This document shows positions 17,882 to 26,018 of a stretch of DNA of 64,000 nucleotides, piece by piece. Both the position numbers and the translations under genes were made by a program. This stretch comes from an uncultured Alphaproteobacteria bacterium (GTDB lineage Bacteria > Pseudomonadota > Alphaproteobacteria > Micropepsales > Micropepsaceae): the NCBI GenBank assembly GCA_902826695.1, contig CADEFU010000003.1:372001-436000 (forward strand). The letters run 5' to 3'. Position 1 is the stretch's first letter. Every line of letters starts with the position of its first letter. A model generated the notes under the pieces. It searched no databases, was not told the DNA's origin, and saw only the letters and a list, made by a program, of their open reading frames with translations.

Positions 17882-18619
17882 ATGCACGAACGCCAACTCG
17901 ACATCGAAGCCAAAGACGGCCGCATGAGCACGTTCATCGTGCACCCGGAACGCGGCGGCCCGTACCCCATCATCCTGTTCTACATGGACGCGCCAGCGAT
18001 CCGCGAAGAACTGCGCGACATGGCGCGACGCTTGGCGGCCACGGGCTACTACGTGATGCTGCCCAACCTCTACTATCGCGCCGGCGTCATGGAGCTCGGC
18101 CGCATCCCGATGGACCCCAACGCCCCGGAGCGTAAGCGCATGATGGATCTCATGGGCTCCCTCACCATCGCCAAGATCATGGACGACACCGACGCATTGC
18201 TAACCTTCGCCGCCGCCGACAGCGCGGCAAGCAAAGGCAAGGTCGGCACCGTCGGTTACTGCATGAGCGGCCAATACGCGATCAACGCCGCCGCCCGTAA
18301 CCCAGACCGCGTCGCCGCCGCGGCATCGATCTACGGCGTACGCCTCATCACCGACCAACCCGACAGCCCGCACGTCGTCGCGAAAAAGGCCAAAGCCGAA
18401 CTCTACTTCGCCTGCGCCGAAACCGACCACTGGATGCCGCTCGACCAGGTCGAACCGCTCACCCGCGCACTCAAAGAAGCCGGCGCCAACGCCGAAGTCG
18501 AAATCTACCCCAAAACCGAACACGGCTTCGCCTTCCCGGCGCGCCCCGTCTACGACAAACCCGCCGCCGAACGTCACTGGGAACGCCTGTTCGCACTCTT
18601 CGCGCGCAACTTGGGCTGA
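17882..18619 (+). CDS. Dienelactone hydrolase family protein
   Basis: Alpha/beta-hydrolase of 245 aa. The nucleophile is Cys in VGYCMSGQYAI (about 122), with Asp in CAETDHWMP and His in PKTEHGFAFP. That is the Cys-Asp-His triad of carboxymethylenebutenolidase-like enzymes. The protein is cytosolic with no signal. It lies 8 bp downstream of the YhhN gene and converges on the FkbM gene. Family members open lactones in aromatic ring degradation, but many are general esterases and no aromatic cluster surrounds this one. Confidence 0.9.
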   Translation: MHERQLDIEAKDGRMSTFIVHPERGGPYPIILFYMDAPAIREELRDMARRLAATGYYVMLPNLYYRAGVMELGRIPMDPNAPERKRMMDLMGSLTIAKIMDDTDALLTFAAADSAASKGKVGTVGYCMSGQYAINAAARNPDRVAAAASIYGVRLITDQPDSPHVVAKKAKAELYFACAETDHWMPLDQVEPLTRALKEAGANAEVEIYPKTEHGFAFPARPVYDKPAAERHWERLFALFARNLG

Positions 18620-18632
18620 CTTAGCGCCGGTA

Positions 18633-20774
18633 TCACGCCGCCGCAGTGGGCCCCAGTCGCAACCAGGTATCCGTCGCGGGTGATGCATCGCGCCGCGATG
18701 GATCGTTCCGCGCGATGACCACGTTGATCGATTGAATTTCCTCGATCCCCTGGCGGCGAAGGGGCGTGAGCTCGCCGTTGCGCTCGTCGATCTCGAATAT
18801 CTGCAGGCCCGCGCCGAGCGCGCGGTCCACCCAGCTGGCGGCGGACAAGCCGGTGCGCCGGATATGCTGCGGCTCGAAGTCCATGATCACGATGACATCC
18901 GGGTTGGCGCGCAGGACACCCTTCATGCCCTCGATGACGCTGGCCTCCCAGCCTTCGACATCGATCTTGATCATGTCGGGCTGCATGCCATCGAGCACCT
19001 CGTCGAGCGGCGCGATCGACGCCACCACCGTGTTGTCTGCGCTATCCGACGGCAGCAGCGAGCTATGCCCGCCATTTGTCGCCACCGAAAGCGTGCCGAG
19101 CCCGTGCTCCGCCCCGGCCGCAATCTCTTTCACGCTCACGACATGACCGAGCCCGTTCGCCCGCACCGTTGCGCGCAACGCTTCGGCCACGGCCGGCGCA
19201 GGCTCGATCGCGACGACTTTGCCTGCGGGGCCTACGATACGCGCGGCCATCAGGCTGAACATACCGACATTGGCCCCGACATCCACGAACGTACCGCCGG
19301 GCTTCAAGAACTTCTCGACGACCTTCAAGGTTCCTTGCTTTGGCAAGACACCGTCCGCAAGCGCGCCGATCGTCGCCAAGTCGTCCGCCGGCACCGCCAC
19401 AAAGCCCAGGGGGTTGCGGCACATCACAAGTCCCTGCGCCATGAGCGGGATCACACTACGCGCCTGCAGGAACTCCAGCTTCCGCGTCATGCGCTCCGCG
19501 TTGGCCTGGCCGCGCTGAGCTTCTTCCGAGATGAACCGCCGCGCGCTTTGAATGTTGGCCGCAGTCCCACCCTCAACGAAAGCATGGACTTGCTCTGTCG
19601 ACGGCAGGGCTGCAACGCGCTCGCGCACGCCAGCCGTATGCTCCGCCAGCGCTTGATGTAGCTTCTGCAGCCCGTCCGCCACCTGAACGCGCGTGGTTGA
19701 GAGCTCCTGCACAAGGGGTCCGCTGTTGACCAAAGTCTGTAATTGCTCCGCAGACGGCAGCCCCTCCAACAGCGTCCGCACCGGGGCGAGTTCGTTGACG
19801 ACCGTCCCGCCGACCAGTGTGTGCACCTGATCGGCCGAGGGTAAATTGGCGAGCAGGGCGTGGACGTTCGTCGTTTCCGCTGCGAGCGCCTCATGCACGG
19901 TCGCGATTTCGCTTTCGAGCTGCTTCTTCGCCGACGTGATCTCTTGCAGCAGTGTCTCGCCGACCAGCGCCTGAATCTGTTCGGCCGAGGGCAGGGTGGC
20001 AAGCCGCTCATGAAGCCCCGCCACATCGCGCGCCAGCGCGCGCCGCACAGTGTCGATCTCCTCCGCAAACTCGCGCCGTGCGGAAGCAAGCTCGTCCACG
20101 ACCATCCCGCCGCCAATCAGCGTTTGCACATGCTCTTGGGAAGGCATGGTCGCCATCTTTTCGCGGATGCTTTCGATTTCGCCGCTCAGCTGCGCCCGTG
20201 TGGACGCGAGTTCCTGCGCCACCGGCGCTTGCCCCATCAAATTTTGTATCTGCTCCGACGAAACGAGCGAAGACAGCCGCGACCGCATGCTCGCCGTCTC
20301 CTCCGCAAGTGTCTGCTGTACCCGACGAACCCCGTCGGCGAGTTCCGACCGTACCGAGGCAAGGTCCTCGGCAACCGAGCGGCTTTCGAAGAGCCGGTTG
20401 CGCACCTCGGTCGCGAACTGCAGCGTTTCTGTATTCGTCCGTGTTTGCGTTTGCGATTGTTCCGCGAGCCGGGCGAGCGCGGCCTCTATGCGCTCGAATA
20501 CATCGGTGTGGCGGTCGAGCATGGTGCGAATGAGTTCGTGATCGCGCACAAGGTCGCTGACCTGCGCGCTAATCACTTCGATCGTCGTGCCGTGCGCCTG
20601 GGTGCGCTCGCCCAGACTGCGCAACTGCTGACCGACTGGCCCTTGGTCCACCATGCGCGCCGCATACGCCGCATCGAGCGTCCACGGCGAGGCCAGCCAA
20701 CCCCAAACCCGTTCCGAGCCCTGCTTCACGGTTGACCAGGCGTTGCTTATGCCGGACCCAGGTGCAACGTGCAT
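18633..20774 (-). CDS. FkbM-type methyltransferase with long repeat coiled coil
   Basis: Protein of 713 aa in two parts. Residues 1 to about 430 are a helical coiled coil built from repeats of the form LPSxEQhxxLVxxxxVxEL. Six copies of the SxEQ motif are spaced about 40, 51, 50, 28 and 51 residues apart, so spacings differ by roughly 11 or 22. From about 440 to 700 is an SAM-dependent FkbM methyltransferase: GGTFVDVGANVGMFSL is motif I, VVAIEPAPAVAEAL follows, then MIKIDVEGWEASVIEG and VIVIMDFEP. FkbM enzymes O-methylate sugars or polyketides. The coiled coil suggests a scaffolded surface-glycan chain regulator of WbdD-like logic, which is inference only. Confidence 0.85.
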   Translation of the reverse strand: MHVAPGSGISNAWSTVKQGSERVWGWLASPWTLDAAYAARMVDQGPVGQQLRSLGERTQAHGTTIEVISAQVSDLVRDHELIRTMLDRHTDVFERIEAALARLAEQSQTQTRTNTETLQFATEVRNRLFESRSVAEDLASVRSELADGVRRVQQTLAEETASMRSRLSSLVSSEQIQNLMGQAPVAQELASTRAQLSGEIESIREKMATMPSQEHVQTLIGGGMVVDELASARREFAEEIDTVRRALARDVAGLHERLATLPSAEQIQALVGETLLQEITSAKKQLESEIATVHEALAAETTNVHALLANLPSADQVHTLVGGTVVNELAPVRTLLEGLPSAEQLQTLVNSGPLVQELSTTRVQVADGLQKLHQALAEHTAGVRERVAALPSTEQVHAFVEGGTAANIQSARRFISEEAQRGQANAERMTRKLEFLQARSVIPLMAQGLVMCRNPLGFVAVPADDLATIGALADGVLPKQGTLKVVEKFLKPGGTFVDVGANVGMFSLMAARIVGPAGKVVAIEPAPAVAEALRATVRANGLGHVVSVKEIAAGAEHGLGTLSVATNGGHSSLLPSDSADNTVVASIAPLDEVLDGMQPDMIKIDVEGWEASVIEGMKGVLRANPDVIVIMDFEPQHIRRTGLSAASWVDRALGAGLQIFEIDERNGELTPLRRQGIEEIQSINVVIARNDPSRRDASPATDTWLRLGPTAAA

Positions 20775-21089
20775 GACGAACTCCCAAAACGCATGAGTGT
20801 GGAACGTTAAAACGCGTAGCAAAACCGGGCCGGTTGCACTAGGTCGCCCGGCTCACCCGCTGGCTGATGCGCACCCCGCACGCGATGTCAGCAGTGGCAG
20901 TTGTCCTTCGGCGCTGTGGACAAGCCTTGGACATGGCATCAGCCGAAAGGAATAGTTCCCCACGACATCGGCGAACCTTGCGCAGGTCAATGACGCAACG
21001 AGGTGGTGCAGGCGGGGCTTTCCAGTTTGCCGCTCTCGTCGTAGCCTGCGTCCCAAGAAGCGGCATAGGTCGCTCACCAGGGAAACGCC
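20775..21089. other. Intergenic gap, 315 bp, no gene seen
   Basis: Divergent promoter region between the FkbM gene and the DUF3604 gene. I see no coding frame with family character and no strong hairpin. Confidence 0.6.
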
Positions 21090-23315
21090 ATGCTACGCCG
21101 GATCATCGCGATCGTGCTTCTCATAACGGCTTTCGCTGCCGCCTTCTGGTTCGGTGCGCGGGGCGGCTGGTTCGGAAGCGACCAGGGAGCAGGCGTTATC
21201 GAGGGCAAGGCGTTGCCCGCCGACGTGATCGCCGCCCGCACGGCCACGCGCCTAGCTGCGGGTGAGGACGAAGACCAAATCCTGTTCGGCGATTTGCACG
21301 TCCACACGACGCTCTCCGCCGACGCGTTTCAGCTGGCGCTTCCGCTGCTCGGCGGGGTGGGCACGAATCCGCTGGCCGATGCGTGCGACTACGCGCGCTA
21401 CTGCTCCGCGCTCGACTTCTGGGCCTCGACCGATCATGCCGAGTCGATCACGCCCAAGCGCTGGGACATCGTGAAAAACGCGGTGCGCGCTTGCCAGAAA
21501 GTTGCCGGCGAAGGCCCGAACCCCGACCTCGTTTCCTTCATCGGCTTCGAGTGGACGCAGGTCGGCCGTACGCCGGAACTTCACCACGGCCATCACAACG
21601 TCATCTTCCGCGATCTCGACGACGCGAAAGTGTCGGCGCGGCCGATCGCGGCCGGCGACCGGGACAGCGCCTCGCGCCTTGCCGCGCCGATCTCGCCGCT
21701 CGTACCGCTCCGGGACTTCGCCAATCGTCAGACGTATTTCGACTTCAACCGCTTCATGGCCGCCACGCGTGAGACGCCGTCGTGCGACCCCAACACGCCG
21801 TCGGACAAGCTTGGCCCGGATTGCATCGAGTGGGCGGCCCGGCCGGGCGAACTCGTGCGCAAGCTGTTCGACGAACAGAAGTTGAAACCGCTCGTCATCC
21901 CGCACGGAACGTCGTGGGGCCTCTCGACGCCGCCGGGCTCCAACTGGGCGAAGGCGCTGCACCCGGACGAGCGCGCCGACAAAATTCCCTTGATCGAAGT
22001 CTATTCCGGCCACGGAAACTCCGAGGAGTATCGCAGCTGGTCGGAAGTGTTGAACGAAGCCGACGGCACGCGCTCATGCCCCGCGCCCGCGGGCAACTTC
22101 AAGGCGGGCTGCTGGCGCGCGGGCGAACTCATTGAAGAGCGCTGCCTGAAGGCAAAGCTCGACGCGAAGGAATGCGCAGCGCGCGCCGCCAAGGCGCGGC
22201 AGGATTACATCGATATGAACTCGGCAGGACATCTGGCCGTGCCCGGCACGACGCCGGAGGACTGGCTCGACTCCGGTCAGTGCACGGACTGCTTCCTGCC
22301 GGCGATGAACTACCGTCCCGGCAAGTCGGTGCAAGCGGGCGTCGCCTCCACGCATTTCGACGACGCAGCCCAAGCGACGCGTTTCCACTGGGGCTTCATC
22401 GGTTCGAGCGATACCCACGGCGCACGCCCCGGCACCGGCTACAAGCAAGTCGCCCGACGCGGCAACACGGACACACGGGGCCCGATCGATGCCGGGTGGC
22501 GCTCGCTCATGCTGCCAAGCGAAGACGCGGACGATGAGGACCCGCATTCGCAAACGATTCCGCCCGAGCAGCTGCTGAAGCTCGGCGGCTTGCGCACCCG
22601 CGAGGTGGAGCGCCAAGGCGGCTTCTTCACGACCGGTGGGCTCGCCGCCGTGCACGCGAATGGCCGCTCGCGCGAGGCGATTTGGGACGGCTTGGAACGG
22701 CGGGAGACTTACGCGACCTCGGGTCAGAAGATCCTGCTCTGGTTCCACGCCGTCGACAAAGCGGGTGCGAAGACGCCGATGGGAAGCCGCGTCGCCGGTC
22801 AGGCCGCGCCGACGTTTCAAGTGCGCGCAATCGGCGCCTTCAAACAAAAGCCCGGCTGCCCCAGCTTCGCGAAAGCCGGCCTCGACGAGAAGCGCATCGC
22901 CAAACTCTGCAACAGCGAATGCGACAACCCCTCGGACGAGCGCTCGAAGATCACGCGCATCGAGGTCGTGAAGATCCGGCCACAAGCGACGAAAGGCGAA
23001 GAGCTGGCAAGCCTGATCCAAGACCGCTTCATCGTGCACCAGTGCGAGGCGAAGGAGGACGGCAGCTGCACGTTCACCTTCACCGACCCGAGTTACGCGA
23101 CCGACAAGCGCGACGCGCTCTACTACGTAAAGGCGATCCAGCAAGCCGAACCCATGATCAACGCCGACCCGCTGAAATGCGAACGCGACGCATCGGGCAA
23201 GTGCGTCAAGGTCAACCTCTGCTACGGCGACTACCGTTCCGGCGCGAGCGACTGCACTGCCCCCGCCGAACCGCGCGCCTGGTCCTCGCCGATCTATGTG
23301 GACTACAAATCGTGA
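21090..23315 (+). CDS. DUF3604 domain protein (PHP-like, membrane-anchored)
   Basis: Protein of 741 aa with one N-terminal hydrophobic segment (about 4-24), probably an uncleaved anchor or signal. The DUF3604 domain begins with LFGDLHVHTTLSADAF at about 66. It continues with ASTDHAESIT, LELVIPHGTSWG-type IPHGTSW, EVYSGHGNSEEY and GFIGSSDTHGARPG, a His/Asp-rich metal site like PHP phosphoesterases. Many cysteines in the second half (ECDNPSDE, HQCEAKEDGSC, KCERDASGKC) point to disulfides in the periplasm. AGGGAAACGCC precedes the ATG. The substrate is unknown. The gene stands alone. Confidence 0.88.
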   Translation: MLRRIIAIVLLITAFAAAFWFGARGGWFGSDQGAGVIEGKALPADVIAARTATRLAAGEDEDQILFGDLHVHTTLSADAFQLALPLLGGVGTNPLADACDYARYCSALDFWASTDHAESITPKRWDIVKNAVRACQKVAGEGPNPDLVSFIGFEWTQVGRTPELHHGHHNVIFRDLDDAKVSARPIAAGDRDSASRLAAPISPLVPLRDFANRQTYFDFNRFMAATRETPSCDPNTPSDKLGPDCIEWAARPGELVRKLFDEQKLKPLVIPHGTSWGLSTPPGSNWAKALHPDERADKIPLIEVYSGHGNSEEYRSWSEVLNEADGTRSCPAPAGNFKAGCWRAGELIEERCLKAKLDAKECAARAAKARQDYIDMNSAGHLAVPGTTPEDWLDSGQCTDCFLPAMNYRPGKSVQAGVASTHFDDAAQATRFHWGFIGSSDTHGARPGTGYKQVARRGNTDTRGPIDAGWRSLMLPSEDADDEDPHSQTIPPEQLLKLGGLRTREVERQGGFFTTGGLAAVHANGRSREAIWDGLERRETYATSGQKILLWFHAVDKAGAKTPMGSRVAGQAAPTFQVRAIGAFKQKPGCPSFAKAGLDEKRIAKLCNSECDNPSDERSKITRIEVVKIRPQATKGEELASLIQDRFIVHQCEAKEDGSCTFTFTDPSYATDKRDALYYVKAIQQAEPMINADPLKCERDASGKCVKVNLCYGDYRSGASDCTAPAEPRAWSSPIYVDYKS

Positions 23316-23342
23316 AGCGGTGCGTTGGCGGAGCGTGGCGAC

Positions 23343-25154
23343 CTACGGCTGCTCCAGCTCCTCGCGCAGCATCTCCAACTCAAGCCAGCGCTCCTCGCTG
23401 GCTGCAAGCGTCGCTTGCAGCTCTCCGAGTTTCGCCGTCGCGGCCGCAAAGCCCTTCGGGTCACGCGCGTAGAAGTCAGCCGCCGACACGCGCGCTGTCA
23501 GCGCGTGGATCTCGCGCTCGAGCGCCGTAATCTGCCCGGGCAGCGTCTCCAGCGCGTGCTTGTCTTTGAAGCTGAGCTTGCGCCGCTCGGTCTGGACGGC
23601 ACGCGGGGCAGGGGAGGCCTTCTCCGGCTTCGACGCCTCCCGCGCGCGCGCCTTCGCCGTAACGCCTCGGCCGCGCTGCGCCACCATGTCCGAGTAGCCG
23701 CCAGCATATTCGACGAAGCGCCCCGAACCTTCGGCCATCAGCACGCTCGTCGCCACGCGATCGAGGAAGTCGCGGTCGTGGCTCACCACGAGCAACGTCC
23801 CCGCATAATCGGCAAGCATCTCCTGCAACAGGTCGAGCGTCTCCAAGTCGAGATCGTTCGTCGGCTCGTCGAGCACGAGCAGGTTCGACGGCGCCGCCAA
23901 TGCCTTCGCAAGCACCAGGCGGCCGCGTTCGCCGCCCGATAGAGCGCGCAAAGGCGTGCGCGCCTGCTCGGGCGTGAACAGGAAGTCCTTCATGTAAGAC
24001 GCATAATGCTTCGTGACGCCGCCCACGCTTAAGCTCTCGCCGTGCCCGCCGGTGAGAAAATCCTTCACGCTCACATCCGGATCGAGCGTCACCCGCCGCT
24101 GATCGAGCACGTGCATCTGCACGTTCGAGCCCAGCTTCACCTCGCCCGCATCGGGGGGCATCCGCCCGGTCAGCACGTTGACGAGCGTCGTCTTGCCCGC
24201 ACCGTTCGGCCCCACGATGCCGACACGATCGCCGCGCATGATGCGAATGGAAACGTCGCTCACCACCGAAAGATCGCCGAACGCCTTCGATACGTTTTTC
24301 GCTTCGATCACGACCGTGCCCGACGTCTCGCCCTCGGTCGCGGCAAGCTTCACATTCCCCGTCGCGCGCCGTGCTTCGCGCCGTTGCGTGCGCAAATCGG
24401 CAAGCCGCGCCATGCGCCCGACATTGCGCTTGCGCCGCGCGGTCACGCCGTAGCGCACCCAGTGTTCTTCCATCACGATGCGCCGGTCGAGCTTGTGCTG
24501 CTCAAGCTCCTCCTGCTCCAGCACCGTATCGCGCCACGCCTCGAACGCACCGAAGCCTTGCTCGAGCCGCCGCGTCACCCCGCGGTCGAGCCATACGGTC
24601 GCGCGCGTGAGCCGCTCCAGGAAGCGCCGGTCGTGACTGATCAGCACGAACGCCGATCGCATCGCGGAAAGTTCGCTCTCCAACCATTCGATCGCCGGCA
24701 GGTCGAGATGGTTCGTCGGCTCGTCGAGCAATAGGATGTCCGGCTGCGGGGCCAGCACACGCGCCAGCGCCGCGCGCCGCGCCTCGCCGCCGGAGAGACG
24801 ATCGGTCGCCTCGTTCCCCGTCATCCCCAAACACTCGAGCAGATACTGCGCCCGGTAGTGATCGTCGCCTGGCGCCATCCCCGCTTCGACGAACGCGAGC
24901 GTCGTCGCAAAGCCGGAAAGATCGGGTTCCTGCGGCAGATACCGGATCGTCGCCGACGGTGCCGCCGCCCGTGTCCCCGCATCGGCCTCCACCAGCCCGG
25001 CCGCGATCTTCAGCAGCGTCGACTTGCCGGACCCATTGCGCCCAACGACGCAAATCCGCTCGCCCTCCGACACGACAAGCTCCGCCCCCGTCAGAAGCGG
25101 CGTGCCCCCGAAGGTCAAAGCAATGTTCTGAAGCTGAATAAGCGGCGCACCCAT
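23343..25154 (-). CDS. uup: ABC-F family ATPase (Uup-like)
   Basis: Soluble ABC-F protein of 603 aa with two ATP-binding cassettes and no membrane domain. Cassette 1 has GRNGSGKSTLL, signature LSGGEARRAALA and LLLDEPTNHLD. Cassette 2 has GPNGAGKTTLVN, LSGGERGRLVLAKAL and VLDEPTNDLDLETL. A C-terminal charged coiled coil (about 535-600) is the Uup-type DNA/ribosome-binding tail. Family members act on ribosomes or on replication/recombination intermediates. The start at 25154 is an ATG. It is a single gene convergent with the DUF3604 gene. Confidence 0.92.
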   Translation of the reverse strand: MGAPLIQLQNIALTFGGTPLLTGAELVVSEGERICVVGRNGSGKSTLLKIAAGLVEADAGTRAAAPSATIRYLPQEPDLSGFATTLAFVEAGMAPGDDHYRAQYLLECLGMTGNEATDRLSGGEARRAALARVLAPQPDILLLDEPTNHLDLPAIEWLESELSAMRSAFVLISHDRRFLERLTRATVWLDRGVTRRLEQGFGAFEAWRDTVLEQEELEQHKLDRRIVMEEHWVRYGVTARRKRNVGRMARLADLRTQRREARRATGNVKLAATEGETSGTVVIEAKNVSKAFGDLSVVSDVSIRIMRGDRVGIVGPNGAGKTTLVNVLTGRMPPDAGEVKLGSNVQMHVLDQRRVTLDPDVSVKDFLTGGHGESLSVGGVTKHYASYMKDFLFTPEQARTPLRALSGGERGRLVLAKALAAPSNLLVLDEPTNDLDLETLDLLQEMLADYAGTLLVVSHDRDFLDRVATSVLMAEGSGRFVEYAGGYSDMVAQRGRGVTAKARAREASKPEKASPAPRAVQTERRKLSFKDKHALETLPGQITALEREIHALTARVSAADFYARDPKGFAAATAKLGELQATLAASEERWLELEMLREELEQP

Positions 25155-25194
25155 GGCGCGCGGGTTGTGTCATTGTTGCCGATGGAAGGGAAGA

Positions 25195-25402
25195 GCCTGT
25201 CTCCCCCGAGCCAAGCTCGGGGGAGTACGTGCGCCCTGCGAAGCCTTTGGCGAAGCAGGGCTGCACGGGAGGGGGGCAGCGCTGACTCTCTAGCTACTGT
25301 TCCGTCGCCCGCGTTCAAACCTCGAAGGCTGCGCAGCCCCCCTCGGGTGCAGCAACTTCGTCGCGCACCCACTCCCCCAAACGCAGTTTGGGGGAGACAA
25401 GA
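25195..25402. repeat. Paired perfect hairpins (intergenic repeat element)
   Basis: Two perfect hairpins flank about 145 bp. CTCCCCCGAG/CTCGGGGGAG lies at 25201-25225 and CTCCCCCAAAC/GTTTGGGGGAG at 25372-25396. The outer bases TGTCTCCCCC and GGGGGAGACA are also inverse to each other. The element fills the gap between the ABC-F gene and the META lipoprotein gene. Confidence 0.75.
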
Positions 25403-25453
25403 CACGCCGCGGCCCGATCGTGCTATGCTCTGCCGAACCGCAGCAAGGCGCCT

Positions 25454-25876
25454 ATGAAAGTCTTCCTGACACTGTTCTTCGCCGTGATCCTCGCCGCCTG
25501 CACCGCGAATGACGCGCCGGCCTCGGCGTCGCTTGTCGGCACGAAGTGGACACTCGAGTCGCTTGCGGGCGCGCCGGTCGGCGATGTCCGGCGCGCACCG
25601 ACGATTCACTTCCGGTCGGACGGGCAGGTCGGTGGTCACGGCGGTTGCAATTCCTGGGGCGGCAGTTACCAGCTGAACGGCGACGCCATCCGGTTCGGAC
25701 AGATGCACACGACGCTCATGGCATGCGAACAAGGTATGGACGTCGAAGGCCGGTTCCACGCGATGCTCAAACAAGTACGCACCGTCGCTGCGACCGGTGA
25801 CACGCTCGTGTTCAAAGGTGACGCCGGCATCGAACTCGCGACGTTCGTCGGCGATTCCGAGAACGCACCGCGATAG
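25454..25876 (+). CDS. META/HslJ domain lipoprotein
   Basis: Protein of 140 aa with signal and lipobox MKVFLTLFFAVILAACTAND, Cys at about 17. The META domain (HslJ-like) spans most of the rest: VGTKWTLESLAGAPVG, FRSDGQVGGHGGCNSWGGSYQLNGDAIRFG and HTTLMACEQGMDVEGRFHAML. The conserved GCN and MACE elements are intact. In E. coli HslJ is linked to heat shock and novobiocin resistance; the role here is unproven. Confidence 0.88.
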   Translation: MKVFLTLFFAVILAACTANDAPASASLVGTKWTLESLAGAPVGDVRRAPTIHFRSDGQVGGHGGCNSWGGSYQLNGDAIRFGQMHTTLMACEQGMDVEGRFHAMLKQVRTVAATGDTLVFKGDAGIELATFVGDSENAPR

Positions 25877-26018
25877 TCTAAGGCGTGTCCGCGCGCCCGG
25901 AGTGCGACGGCGCACTGCAGCATTTCCCCCATCGCGCGAGTTCTTCCTCTCGAACTCGTGACGTGACCGGTGCTAGAGCTTGCCCTCAGATCACGGCGGT
26001 CATCAGGGGAATCAGCAT

